64,000 bases of DNA, from contig JADCGL010000018.1 of assembly GCA_020248985.1 (NCBI GenBank), positions 150,449 to 214,448 on the forward strand. The letters run 5' to 3'. The DNA is from Telmatospirillum sp. (GTDB lineage Bacteria > Pseudomonadota > Alphaproteobacteria > CACIAM-22H2). Position 1 is the first letter of the stretch. Each line of letters starts with the position of its first letter. The notes beneath the pieces are model-generated. The model was given only the letters and a program-made list of their open reading frames with translations. It did not search any database and was not told the origin of the DNA. The translations under genes were made by a program, and so were the position numbers. Positions 16,881 through 25,848 of this stretch are shown one piece after another.

Positions 16881-18554
16881 ATGACAACGACAGAAGGCAT
16901 GGATACCTCGCAGGCTCCAACCGCCTGCAACTCCGCAAAGAGATCTGCGTGGCGGTCGATCGCAGTCGCAGCCTTGGTTGCAGTCGCAACTGCATTCTGC
17001 TTCACGTCGGGAACCCAGGCGCAGGCCGTCTCGGCATCGAGGACGCTTGTCGTCGCGGTTCCCGACGATCCCGAGGGCCTCGACCCGTTGAGAACGTACA
17101 CCTTCGGCCGCGAGATATCGTCCAATGTCTACAGCACGCTCGTCACGTCGAAAGTCGATCTCGCGAAGAACACGTTTCTGTCCGATGAGCTAATCGGCGA
17201 TCTCGCGGAATCGTGGCAAATTGCGCCAGATCGCAGCAGCATCACGTTCAAGCTGCGTGCCGGCGCAACATTCGCCGACGGTTCGCCAGTTACGGCGGAA
17301 GACGTTGTCTATTCCTTCGAGCGCATGCTCGCTTTGCGCGGGTTCCAGAGCAATGCCGGCGGCGAGTTTTCGCGCGACCAGTACGAGCTGGTGGATGCGC
17401 GGACGGCACGTATCAAATTCGGCCCGGCGGGAAGCCAGACCGCAATGACGCGCTGGAGCTTGATGAACTGGTGGATGGGCATGTCCGCCATCGTTTCAAA
17501 GAAGCACGTTACGTCGCGTTCGACGACGGATGACCCCTGGGGAATCCGGTTCATGCAGCGCAATCCGATGGGAAGCGGCCCTTATATTGTCGAGTCCTGG
17601 ACCCCGGGCGAGTCGATCATCCTCAGGGCGCGCGAAAACTATTGGGGCGATGTGAAGCCGCATTACAATCGAATCGAGTATCGGATCGTGCCGGACGCCG
17701 AGGCCCGAATGCTGCTATTGCGCTCGGGGCGCGTCGATATCGTGTACTATCCTTCGCCGCACCAGTTGCGCGGCATCGAGAATGACCCGGCGCTGAAGGT
17801 CGTGTCGGTGCCTGCTTCGCAAGAAGTCGTCGCGATGCGCATGGACATCACCAAGCCGCCGTTCGATGACGAGAAGATCCGCGAAGCGATCATCAAAGCC
17901 GTGCCCTACGACGCGATTATTCAGCAGACGATCTTCGGCTACGGCACGCGAATCAAGGCGCCGATCGGAAAGGACGGTCACGGTTACAAGGAGTTTCCGC
18001 TCTACGAGACGGACATGAAGGCAGCGAAGGATCTCGTCGCGGCATCCAAGTATGCGGGAAATGTACCGTCGTTTACGCTTGTGATCCCGACGCGCTTTCC
18101 GCAGCGGGTTGCTGCAGCGGTGCTTATCCAGGCGGCCCTGGCTGAGATCGGGATCGATATGCAGATCCGTCAACTGCCCTATACCGCCTACTGGGATCGC
18201 TGCCAGAAGGAGAAATACCCGATCAATATCCACACGATGCAACCCTTCTTCAACGACTCCGTCTATTGGGCTTACTGGATGTTCCATAGCCAGTCGCCGA
18301 CAAATTGCACGTCGTTCAACAACGCGACTCTCGACGAAGCGACCAAGCGTTCGTTCGTGGTGCCTGTCGAGGACGTCGCAACCAACAGCGCGCTTCAGAA
18401 GACGGTTTTTGACGATATCCTCGTCGGACAGAAGGTGATGACACCGCTTTACCAGGACCACTGGAACGTTGTCGCCAAGAAGGACATAACTGGCTTCGTC
18501 TACTGGCCCTGGCTCTCGCTTGAATATGCCTATTTGAGGCCTGTCGCGCGCTAG
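16881..18554 (+). CDS. Periplasmic binding protein, SBP family 5
   Basis: 557-aa extracytoplasmic substrate-binding protein for the upstream transporter. The start at 16881 follows a strong AAAGGAGG at 16868-16875; the open frame continues much further upstream, inside the ATPase gene, and is not used. The signal peptide has an unusually long n-region (about 28 residues) before a hydrophobic core ending near GTQAQA. The mature domain shows ADGSPVTAEDVVYSFERM, typical of family 5, and the ligand-domain segments GSGPYIVESW and PPFDDEKIREAI. Family 5 proteins bind peptides, opines, sugars and many small organics, so the ligand is open. Confidence 0.93.
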   Translation: MTTTEGMDTSQAPTACNSAKRSAWRSIAVAALVAVATAFCFTSGTQAQAVSASRTLVVAVPDDPEGLDPLRTYTFGREISSNVYSTLVTSKVDLAKNTFLSDELIGDLAESWQIAPDRSSITFKLRAGATFADGSPVTAEDVVYSFERMLALRGFQSNAGGEFSRDQYELVDARTARIKFGPAGSQTAMTRWSLMNWWMGMSAIVSKKHVTSRSTTDDPWGIRFMQRNPMGSGPYIVESWTPGESIILRARENYWGDVKPHYNRIEYRIVPDAEARMLLLRSGRVDIVYYPSPHQLRGIENDPALKVVSVPASQEVVAMRMDITKPPFDDEKIREAIIKAVPYDAIIQQTIFGYGTRIKAPIGKDGHGYKEFPLYETDMKAAKDLVAASKYAGNVPSFTLVIPTRFPQRVAAAVLIQAALAEIGIDMQIRQLPYTAYWDRCQKEKYPINIHTMQPFFNDSVYWAYWMFHSQSPTNCTSFNNATLDEATKRSFVVPVEDVATNSALQKTVFDDILVGQKVMTPLYQDHWNVVAKKDITGFVYWPWLSLEYAYLRPVAR

Positions 18555-18643
18555 CCACGCGGCCCGGTTTGAGGAGCTGCGGCGGGTTGCACAAGCATCT
18601 CGCCGCGTCTTTCACCTACTGAAACAGAGCGGATGGACCCGAT

Positions 18644-19888
18644 ATGACACGCACATACGACATCTTGATTCGGCGTGCCCGGCTGCGCGGCAAGGGCGAC
18701 GAAATGCACGAAATCGCCATTGAGGGCGGAAAAATTGTCGATTTAGCCGCGCGCATCGACGCCGTGGCGACGAAGGAGATCGACGCTGACGGCGGGTTGG
18801 TGACCGAGTCCTACGTCAGCGCCCAGACCCACCTCGACAAGGCCTACACGCTTGAGATGGTCGATCCAGTCGCGCTGGCAAAGTACGAAAGCGCCCCAAC
18901 CGGCAACATCATGGCGGCAATCGATCTTGCCGCACGCATTAAGGAAAAATACAGCGAAGAGTGGGTCGCCAACAATGCGCGTCGCGCCGTGGCGCTGGCC
19001 GCCTATTACGGCAACACCCATATTCGTGGCTTTACCGACGTCGATACGCGCTCGCGCCTAGAGGGCGTAAAGGGCCTCATAAAACTGCGCGAGGAATTCA
19101 AAGGTATCGTCGACATTCAGGTCACCGCGTTTGCGCAAGATGGCATTCAGCGCGACCCGGGAACCGAGCGGCTGCTTCACGAAGCGATGGAACTCGGCGC
19201 CGATGTAATCGCCGGAAATCCGTGGATTGAATACACGAATGACGAGGTGCGCGAACACGTCAAGATGATTTTCGACATCGCTGAGAAGTTCGGTTGCGAC
19301 ATTTCGATGCCGGCCGATGTTTCGGACGATCCTGGCGCCCGGTCGCTGGAGATGACTGCGGTCGAAATGATCAAACGCGGCTGGCAAGGCCGGGTGGTTG
19401 CCCATCAAGCGCGCGCGATGGCGCTCTATCCGCAGTCTTACCGGGAGAAGGTGATTGGGCTGATGAAGCGCACAGGCATTATCCTCGACAGCGTTCCGCA
19501 CCCTTCGCGGCTGCATGCGCCGATCAAGGAACTGCTTGCGCAAGGAATCTGCGTATGTCTCGGTCAGGACGATATTGCCGACGCATACTATCCCTTCGGC
19601 CGCAACAATCTGCCCGAAGTGGCCTTCGTCGCTTCGCATCTACTTTGGATGCGGACCATGCGCGACATGGACACACTCTACGATATGATCACCCACAACG
19701 CCGCCCGCGCGATCGGACTGAAGGATTTTGAACTCAAGGTTGGCGCGCCGGCGCACATGGTCGTGCTGGAAGCTCGGAATGTCTGGGAGGCTATCCGTGA
19801 CCATGACGCGCCTAAATACGTCGTAAGTCATGGCAAGTTGGTCGATCAGGCCAAAATGAAGGCGCTCGGGCGCGTCTCGCTCGCATAG
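18644..19888 (+). CDS. Cytosine-deaminase-like amidohydrolase with altered metal ligands
   Basis: 414-aa amidohydrolase-superfamily protein, closest by eye to cytosine deaminase/Pmi1525-type enzymes. The beta-sandwich start (DILIRRARLRG) and the family segments THLDKAY, GNTHIRGFTDVD, GADVIAGNPWIE and LGQDDIADAYYPFG are present. Three positions that bind or orient metal in relatives look changed: the first His of the HxHLD motif is Gln (QTHLD), the HxDE-type motif reads MPADVSDD, and the His before DD is Gln. It may therefore use a different metal scheme, a different reaction, or be degenerate. It follows the binding protein by 89 bases and likely acts on the imported compound. Confidence 0.8.
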   Translation: MTRTYDILIRRARLRGKGDEMHEIAIEGGKIVDLAARIDAVATKEIDADGGLVTESYVSAQTHLDKAYTLEMVDPVALAKYESAPTGNIMAAIDLAARIKEKYSEEWVANNARRAVALAAYYGNTHIRGFTDVDTRSRLEGVKGLIKLREEFKGIVDIQVTAFAQDGIQRDPGTERLLHEAMELGADVIAGNPWIEYTNDEVREHVKMIFDIAEKFGCDISMPADVSDDPGARSLEMTAVEMIKRGWQGRVVAHQARAMALYPQSYREKVIGLMKRTGIILDSVPHPSRLHAPIKELLAQGICVCLGQDDIADAYYPFGRNNLPEVAFVASHLLWMRTMRDMDTLYDMITHNAARAIGLKDFELKVGAPAHMVVLEARNVWEAIRDHDAPKYVVSHGKLVDQAKMKALGRVSLA

Positions 19889-19900
19889 TGCAGCAGGGCT

Positions 19901-19918
19901 TGGCCCCTTCTGGGGCCA
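19901..19918 (+). terminator. Hairpin after amidohydrolase gene
   Basis: TGGCCCC-TTCT-GGGGCCA lies 12 bases after the amidohydrolase stop. The stem is perfect, but no T-run follows, so it is either a weak or Rho-assisted terminator or a 3'-end stabiliser. Confidence 0.4.
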
Positions 19919-20061
19919 GTCTGCCGGTCATCGGAGCATTCGGGATGGTTTCGCGCCGCAGTTGACTAAGACTTCTGTGCATTTGTGTCTGCATACCGTG
20001 TCACGAAATCGGTGCCAGCTTCAGCTGAAGTGTACGCTGACAATTGTGCCCGATTTCGCCG

Positions 20062-20375
20062 GCTACGGCACGCCGTCAACGACCCGAACTGTGAGGTACG
20101 GGAAAAAAACTCGTTCGGTCGGTGCGACTACATCGTCGTCTCGGTTTCGAACTGAAAAGGCGAGGGAAGGCGTAGCATGTGACGTGCATTCATTGCCCGT
20201 GGTTTCCAATAATCTCTCTTCGTCGCCTGAGGTTCCGGAAACTGACATTGATTTTGTTAGAGTCTTAAAAAACTGGGGGACTGGGGCGTGAGGCATCGCC
20301 TCGCGGGGTTCGAGTCCCGCCGCCCCGACCGCTAAGCGAGCCCGCCGCCGGGAGACCGGTCGGCGGGTTTTTGCT
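20062..20375 (+). repeat. tRNA-Pro-derived repeat, copy B
   Basis: Second copy, more diverged. Stem GTTTCC at 20202-20207 pairs with GGAAAC at 20237-20242. The tRNA-like part covers about 20273-20330 with a GTG-AGGC-ATC-GCCTCGC variant hairpin, TTCGAGTCC, and CGCCCCGACC without the final A. The terminator-like hairpin (20341-20371) forms the end of the LysR coding sequence on the other strand. No copy-A-type tail is seen downstream because the LysR gene occupies that position. Confidence 0.8.
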
Positions 20376-21291
20376 TCGCGCGGTTTCGCTTTATTGGCCA
20401 TTCTTTTGAGCCGCGTGCCTGATCTGCGATCCAGTCCGAAAATGCGCTGATAAGCGGTTCGCCGAACTTTCGGTCGGGAATAACAAACCAATAGGCGCTG
20501 TCGCTTTCCGTGGGTTTGGCATCGAGTGCAACAAGTCGACCGCTCGACAATTCGGCCTCGACGAGGAACCGAGGGACCAAAGCGATACCAAGCCCTGCGA
20601 CTGCGGCCTCCGCGATCATGCCGAACTGGTCGAACCGAGGTCCCTTGAGTCGAGCGCCGGTCTCGACACCTTGGTGCAGCAACCAATCGTCCCAAGCATT
20701 GGTTCGTGTCGTCTGATGAAGGAGAGTCGTCCGCAGAACGTCGCGCGGCGTTCTGACGCGATCGCGCAGAATGGTGGCGGGGCTGGCTGCGGCGACGATT
20801 TCTTCTTTGCAGAGGAATCGGACCCTCGCGCCGGGCCAATTATTGTCCCCGAAATGGATTGCGGCGTCGAACGGCTCCGCGTCGAAACTGAAAGGCTCGA
20901 CCTTGCTCGTGAAGTTGAGGATGACGCCTGGATGCTTGGCGCAGAAATCCGGGATGCGTGGGACTAGCCAACGAGTCGCCATTGTCGGCAACACAGCCAA
21001 GTTGAGGACATGATCGGCGCCGAATGTCGTGACGCGTTCGGCTGCGACACTCAGATTTTCGAGGATTGTGCGTATGTCTGCAAGATAGAGCCGTCCCGCG
21101 TCAGTGAGAATGACCGAGCGGCGAACGCGCACAAAGAGCCTTGTATCGACGGCTTCTTCTAGGCCGCGTATTTGCCGGCTGATGGCGCCTTGGGTGAGGT
21201 TCAACTCCTCCGCTGCGCGCGTAAAGCTGCCGTGCCGTGCGGCGCTCTCGAAGGCTATCAGCTCGACCAAACTCGGCAGATTTCTGCGCAT
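20332..21291 (-). CDS. LysR family regulator (GcvA-like)
   Basis: 319-aa transcription regulator. The N-terminal helix-turn-helix is clear (FESAARHGSFTRAAEELNLT, then QGAISRQIRGLE). The substrate-binding domain follows with FDAAIHFGDNNWPGARV and AAVAGLGIALVPRFLVE, as in GcvA/AmpR-type regulators. The last 14 residues (KQKPADRSPGGGLA) and the stop codon are read from the terminator hairpin of repeat copy B, so the native C-terminus was replaced when the repeat arrived or the gene joined it. It is divergent from hglS across an LysR-type dyad and is the likely regulator of the lysine cassette. Confidence 0.92.
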   Translation of the reverse strand: MRRNLPSLVELIAFESAARHGSFTRAAEELNLTQGAISRQIRGLEEAVDTRLFVRVRRSVILTDAGRLYLADIRTILENLSVAAERVTTFGADHVLNLAVLPTMATRWLVPRIPDFCAKHPGVILNFTSKVEPFSFDAEPFDAAIHFGDNNWPGARVRFLCKEEIVAAASPATILRDRVRTPRDVLRTTLLHQTTRTNAWDDWLLHQGVETGARLKGPRFDQFGMIAEAAVAGLGIALVPRFLVEAELSSGRLVALDAKPTESDSAYWFVIPDRKFGEPLISAFSDWIADQARGSKEWPIKRNRAKQKPADRSPGGGLA

Positions 21292-21331
21292 TCAACTATT
21301 CCGATTCATCATCAATTATTGACTAAACATC

Positions 21332-21354
21332 GCTCGAATTGAGGTTATTCGAGC
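21332..21354. promoter_or_regulatory. LysR-type operator dyad upstream of hglS
   Basis: Perfect inverted repeat GCTCGAAT-N7-ATTCGAGC centred between the LysR gene and hglS. It contains the T-N11-A arrangement expected of a LysR recognition site and lies about 50 bases before the hglS start. Confidence 0.65.
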
Positions 21355-21403
21355 CCTACGATGCGGTCAATTCATGAGTTTGCCGGAACGAAAGGAAACC
21401 TCG

Positions 21404-22825
21404 ATGTCGCCGCTTGGTACTTCGTCCAACATTTCCCAAGTTGTGGCGCCAGACGCGATTCGAGCGTCGTTCGCGGCGGCGATGTCGGAAATGTACCTGC
21501 GCGAAGTGCCCGCCTACGCGGCACTCGCGACGCTTGCCGATCACGTGAATGCAGAGGCCTCGGCGGCGGCTGCCGAACGCCCTACGCCGCACCAGGCATC
21601 GAAGATGTTCTCCCACCATCGCGACGCGAGTCACGGCGCCATTCGCGTCGGCACGCCCGATGAACTGAAGGTGATGCGCCGCGTCTTCGCGGTCATGGGG
21701 ATGCATCCGGTTGGTTACTACGATCTTTCGGGCGCTGGGATTCCTGTGCATGCGACCGCCTTTCGACCCATCACCTGTGCAGCGCTTGAGGCGAACGGTT
21801 TTCGCATCTTTGCGTCGCTGCTGCGGCTCGACCTGATAGGCGATGCGGAACTGCGTGCGCAGGCCACGCGAGTTCTTTCGGCGCGCGTAATTTTCACGTC
21901 GAGGCTTCTCGAACTCCTCGATACGGCGGAGCGCAATCGAGGCCTCTCGCAGTCGGAATCGGCCGAATTTGTCGCCGAAGCACTTGAAACGTTCCGTTGG
22001 CAGAAGAGTGCAGCCGTTTCGAAGGAACTCTACGAGCGTTTGCGCGACACGCATCGGGTATTAGCCGATATCGTCTCGTTCAGAGGCCCCCATATCAATC
22101 ATCTTACGCCGAGCGTTTTGGACATTGATCGGGTGCAGGATCTGATGCCGACACTCGGCATTGCGCCGAAGGAGACGATTGAGGGGCCGCCACGCCGCAA
22201 CTGCCCGCTTCTCCTGCGTCAGACTTCGTTCAAGGCTCTTGAGGAGCCGATCGAGTTTGTCGGCGAAGGCGGCGTCGTGAAGCTCGGCACGCATTTGGCG
22301 CGCTTCGGCGAGGTCGAGCAGCGCGGTGCGGCGTTGACGCCCAAGGGGCGACGCCTCTACGACCAGCTTCTTGGAGAAGCCCGCTCCTGCGGCACGCCCG
22401 AAGCGGATCGAGCGCAGAGCGCAAACGCAAGCCTGCGCGCAGCGTTTGCGAAGTTTCCCGACAATTGGGAAGAACTGCGGACCCAACGGCTTGTCTATTT
22501 CGAATACGCGTTGACCGAGGCTGGTGCTGCGGTAGCACATCGGTGCGGGCGCGTCGGCTCGCTCGAAGCGCTTCTTTCGGAAGGCTTTGTCCACTATCGC
22601 CCCATCACCTACGAGGACTTTCTGCCGGTCAGTGCGGCTGGAATTTTCCGATCCAATCTGGACGCTCAATCGGACGAACGAAACGTCGCAGCCCCCAGTG
22701 AGGATGAATTCGAGGCGGCTTTGGGCGCCCAGGTCGTCGATCCGTTTTCGCTCTACGAGGCGGTTGAGCGGGCATCGATCGAAAGATGCTTCGAAGCGCT
22801 GCACCTGAACGAAGATGTTGCGTAG
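21404..22825 (+). CDS. hglS: 2-oxoadipate dioxygenase/decarboxylase (HglS, DUF1338/YdcJ family)
   Basis: 473-aa Fe(II) enzyme of the vicinal-oxygen-chelate-like DUF1338 family, which converts 2-oxoadipate, O2 and water to D-2-hydroxyglutarate with CO2 loss in lysine catabolism. ATG 21404 follows AAAGGAAA; an upstream ATG at 21374 lacks a ribosome binding site. Key family marks are SHGAIRVGT with H77 and R81, GPHINHLTP, and FGEVEQRGAALTPKGR, whose first glutamate is a likely iron ligand. The next gene encodes the enzyme for its product, 10 bases downstream. Cytoplasmic; full family length. Confidence 0.9.
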   Translation: MSPLGTSSNISQVVAPDAIRASFAAAMSEMYLREVPAYAALATLADHVNAEASAAAAERPTPHQASKMFSHHRDASHGAIRVGTPDELKVMRRVFAVMGMHPVGYYDLSGAGIPVHATAFRPITCAALEANGFRIFASLLRLDLIGDAELRAQATRVLSARVIFTSRLLELLDTAERNRGLSQSESAEFVAEALETFRWQKSAAVSKELYERLRDTHRVLADIVSFRGPHINHLTPSVLDIDRVQDLMPTLGIAPKETIEGPPRRNCPLLLRQTSFKALEEPIEFVGEGGVVKLGTHLARFGEVEQRGAALTPKGRRLYDQLLGEARSCGTPEADRAQSANASLRAAFAKFPDNWEELRTQRLVYFEYALTEAGAAVAHRCGRVGSLEALLSEGFVHYRPITYEDFLPVSAAGIFRSNLDAQSDERNVAAPSEDEFEAALGAQVVDPFSLYEAVERASIERCFEALHLNEDVA

Positions 22826-22835
22826 GGCAATCGAC

Positions 22836-24278
22836 ATGTCGAACGACAAGCATCTTCAGGCGCTTGCGCAGATCGTCGACCCGAGGAATTTGATTCTTCC
22901 TGGTTCGGATGCTTCTGGTTACGAAAGCGGCGCGCGGTACGACCGAGGGCGCGCGGCTTTCGTCGTTCGCCCTACGGATACGTGCCAGGTTTCGGCTGTG
23001 CTCGCATATTGCGCGCGCCACGCGATTGCGCTTGTCCCCCAGTCTGGCAATACGAGCCTTGTCTCGGGGGCAACGCCGGACGCGTCGGGCCGGCAAGGCG
23101 TTCTAAGTTTAGACCGCTTGCGGTCGCTCGAGATCGACGCTGGCAACCGCAGTGCGATTGCCGGGGCGGGCGTTCGATTGTCGGCTCTCAACGATGCGCT
23201 GCGTCCGAGCGGCTTGTTCTTTCCGATCGATATCGGCGCCGATCCGATGATCGGCGGCATGGTGGCAACCAATACCGGCGGTGCGAAGTTCATTCGATAC
23301 GGCGACGTCCGCAGCAATGTCCTTGGGATCGAGGTCGTGCTGGCCGACGGACGAGGGACCGTTCTCGATCTGTTGTCTGGCTTGCGGAAAAACAATACCG
23401 GCGTCGATCTCAAGCACCTTTTCATTGGCAGTTGCGGCGCCTTCGGCGTGATCACGCGCGCCGTTCTGGAAGTGCACCGGCGGCCGATGCGCGCGGCAAC
23501 CGCCCTTTTGGTTCCGAATGGCGACGACGCAGTTGCTGAGTTGCTTTCGGCATTCGAAGAAATGGCGGGCGACCAGCTTTCCGCGTTCGAGGGGATGTCC
23601 GGGAACGCGATGCGGGCGGCCATCGGGCATGCGTCGTCGGTCAAGAACCCATTTCCGCTTGGACAGATACCGGACTACGCAATCTTGGTCGAACTGACGT
23701 CGCGTTTGGATTCTGACGATTCCGATACCTTCCTGAACCGCAAGTTGGAAGAGGTTCTGACGGCGCTTTGGGACAGACCGACAAAACCTGTCGTCGATGC
23801 GCTGCTCGGGCGCGGCGAAGATCTTTGGACGATGCGGCACGCGATCTCTGAAGGACTGAAGGCGCTCGGCCGCCAGGTCGGCTTCGACTTGTCTTTCAAG
23901 CGGTCCGATCTGGCGCCATTCCGGCGGCATATCGCCGCCGCGCTTTCGCAACGCTATCCGCACGTTCTTCTGTGCGACTTTGGCCATATCGGCGATGGGG
24001 GCGTCCATCTCAATCTTGTCGTTCCGCCATCGTTGGATATGTCGCCGGGCGAACTCGACGCATTGCGCGACTTTGTGATCGGCGAGGCAGTCAATCAGTT
24101 TAAAGGAAGCTTCAGCGCCGAACACGGTATCGGCCGTTCGAACCAGCGTTTCTACGATCGCCATGTTCCGGTCGGAACAAGGCGGGTCGTCGGCGCGCTC
24201 GGTCGGGTGCTGGCGCCGACGCCGATCGGGTGCGTGCAGCTTGGGTATGACGAGTCCGAACGTTCCGAGCGGGTTTGA
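22836..24278 (+). CDS. FAD-linked oxidase, probable D-2-hydroxyglutarate dehydrogenase
   Basis: 480-aa flavoprotein of the vanillyl-alcohol-oxidase superfamily. The ATG at 22836 is preferred to a TTG seven codons upstream. The FAD-binding domain shows PQSGNTSLVSGATPD and GGMVATNTGGAKFIRYGDV (about 138-156). The C-terminal metal/substrate region has HIGDGGVHLNL and FSAEHGIG, as in D-2-hydroxyglutarate and D-lactate dehydrogenases. Next to hglS, the logical reaction is D-2-hydroxyglutarate to 2-oxoglutarate, feeding the TCA cycle. D-lactate or another D-2-hydroxyacid remains possible by family alone. Confidence 0.88.
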   Translation: MSNDKHLQALAQIVDPRNLILPGSDASGYESGARYDRGRAAFVVRPTDTCQVSAVLAYCARHAIALVPQSGNTSLVSGATPDASGRQGVLSLDRLRSLEIDAGNRSAIAGAGVRLSALNDALRPSGLFFPIDIGADPMIGGMVATNTGGAKFIRYGDVRSNVLGIEVVLADGRGTVLDLLSGLRKNNTGVDLKHLFIGSCGAFGVITRAVLEVHRRPMRAATALLVPNGDDAVAELLSAFEEMAGDQLSAFEGMSGNAMRAAIGHASSVKNPFPLGQIPDYAILVELTSRLDSDDSDTFLNRKLEEVLTALWDRPTKPVVDALLGRGEDLWTMRHAISEGLKALGRQVGFDLSFKRSDLAPFRRHIAAALSQRYPHVLLCDFGHIGDGGVHLNLVVPPSLDMSPGELDALRDFVIGEAVNQFKGSFSAEHGIGRSNQRFYDRHVPVGTRRVVGALGRVLAPTPIGCVQLGYDESERSERV

Positions 24279-24298
24279 CTATTGGAAGGGAGATTAAA

Positions 24299-25837
24299 TT
24301 GAGCGACGCGAAATCGGACTCCGAAATAGCGCAAGAGGCGTTTCGCATTCTGCGAGCGCTCGGCGCACACGACGCGGACGTTTTCGGGGGAAGCTTGCCT
24401 GCGCGTTCGCCGATCTCCGGCGAGTTCATTGGATCTGTGCGCGGAATCGGGCGCAAGGAGGCAGAAGACAGGATCGGATCCGCGCATGCCGCCTACAAGA
24501 TATGGCGACAGGTTCCGGCGCCGCGCCGCGGCGAACTCGTACGGCTGTTGGGCGAGGAACTGCGTAAGCACAAGGCCGAGTTGGGGCATCTCGTAACGCT
24601 CGAGACGGGCAAAATCGCGTCCGAGGGACTTGGCGAAGTCCAAGAGATGATCGATATCTGCGATTTTGCGGTTGGGTTGTCTCGCCAACTCTACGGACTC
24701 ACGATCGCAACGGAGCGTCGTGAACATCGAATGATGGAAACGTGGCACCCGATCGGCGTGTGCGGCGTGATTTCGGCGTTCAATTTTCCGGTTGCCGTTT
24801 GGAGCTGGAACGCAGCACTGGCCCTGGTGTGCGGCGACGCGGTCGTTTGGAAACCGTCCGAAAAGACGCTTCTCTCGGCACTCGCCGTCCAGGCAATCGT
24901 GCAAAAGGCGATCGCGCGGTTCGGTGCAGAAGCACCCGAAGGATTGTGCGCTTTGCTGATCGGCGGGCGTGAGCTGGGCGAAGTTCTGGTCGACGATCCG
25001 CGCGTTCCGGTCGTGTCCGCGACGGGTTCGACGGCAATGGGACGCGCGGTCGGTCCGAAACTCGCGCAGCGCTTCGCCAGAGCGATTTTGGAGCTTGGCG
25101 GCAACAACGCGGCGATCGTGGCGCAGTCGGCAGATCAGGATCTTGCTTTGCGCGCTGTGGCATTTGCGGCCATGGGAACGGCCGGCCAGCGCTGCACCAC
25201 GCTGCGCCGACTTTTTGTCCATCGCGACATCTATCAAGGTTTCGTCTCGCGCCTTGCAAGGGCCTATGGCGCCGTCGCCGTCGGCGATCCGCGCCGTAGC
25301 GACACGCTGGTGGGGCCGCTTATCGACAGGCATGCCTTCGAGGCGATGGAAGCCGCCCTCAACGAGGCGCGCGGGCTTGGCGGAACTGTCCATGGCGGCG
25401 GCCGCGTCGCGGCTTTCGGCGCCGACGCCTATTACGCGCGCCCGGCGCTGGTTGAGATGCGCGCCCAGGCCGGCCCGATGTTTCGGGAAACCTTCGCGCC
25501 GATCCTCTACGTGATGCCTTACGACACGCTTGAGGAGGGGATCGAGCTGAACAACGCGGTCGGCGTGGGGCTTTCGTCTTCGGTCTTTACGCGCGACATG
25601 CGCGAGGCCGAGATTTTCGTTTCCGCGACAGGCTCTGACTGCGGCATCGCCAACGTGAATATCGGTCCCTCCGGTGCCGAGATTGGCGGCGCATTCGGCG
25701 GCGAGAAGGAGACGGGCGGGGGACGCGAAGCTGGGTCCGATGCCTGGAAGGCCTATATGCGGCGCGCAACGAATACCGTGAACTACGGAACGACGTTGCC
25801 GCTTGCGCAGGGCGTTGCGTTCGACATCGCCGGATAG
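24299..25837 (+). CDS. amaB: 2-aminoadipate semialdehyde dehydrogenase (ALDH7/antiquitin type)
   Basis: 512-aa NAD-dependent aldehyde dehydrogenase oxidising 2-aminoadipate 6-semialdehyde/piperideine-6-carboxylate to 2-aminoadipate. The start is TTG 24299, six bases after GGAAGGGAG; an earlier TTG overlaps the previous stop. Similarity to antiquitin runs along the whole chain: EVQEMIDICDFAVGLSRQL, ISAFNFPVAVWSWN, LELGGNNA with E265, TAGQRCTT with nucleophile C299, and a C-terminal GSDCGIANVNIGPSGAEIGG stretch with NYG and LPLAQG. The gene order after hglS and the oxidase completes a 2-aminoadipate route. Confidence 0.9.
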   Translation: MSDAKSDSEIAQEAFRILRALGAHDADVFGGSLPARSPISGEFIGSVRGIGRKEAEDRIGSAHAAYKIWRQVPAPRRGELVRLLGEELRKHKAELGHLVTLETGKIASEGLGEVQEMIDICDFAVGLSRQLYGLTIATERREHRMMETWHPIGVCGVISAFNFPVAVWSWNAALALVCGDAVVWKPSEKTLLSALAVQAIVQKAIARFGAEAPEGLCALLIGGRELGEVLVDDPRVPVVSATGSTAMGRAVGPKLAQRFARAILELGGNNAAIVAQSADQDLALRAVAFAAMGTAGQRCTTLRRLFVHRDIYQGFVSRLARAYGAVAVGDPRRSDTLVGPLIDRHAFEAMEAALNEARGLGGTVHGGGRVAAFGADAYYARPALVEMRAQAGPMFRETFAPILYVMPYDTLEEGIELNNAVGVGLSSSVFTRDMREAEIFVSATGSDCGIANVNIGPSGAEIGGAFGGEKETGGGREAGSDAWKAYMRRATNTVNYGTTLPLAQGVAFDIAG

Positions 25838-25848
25838 GGGGAAGAAGG

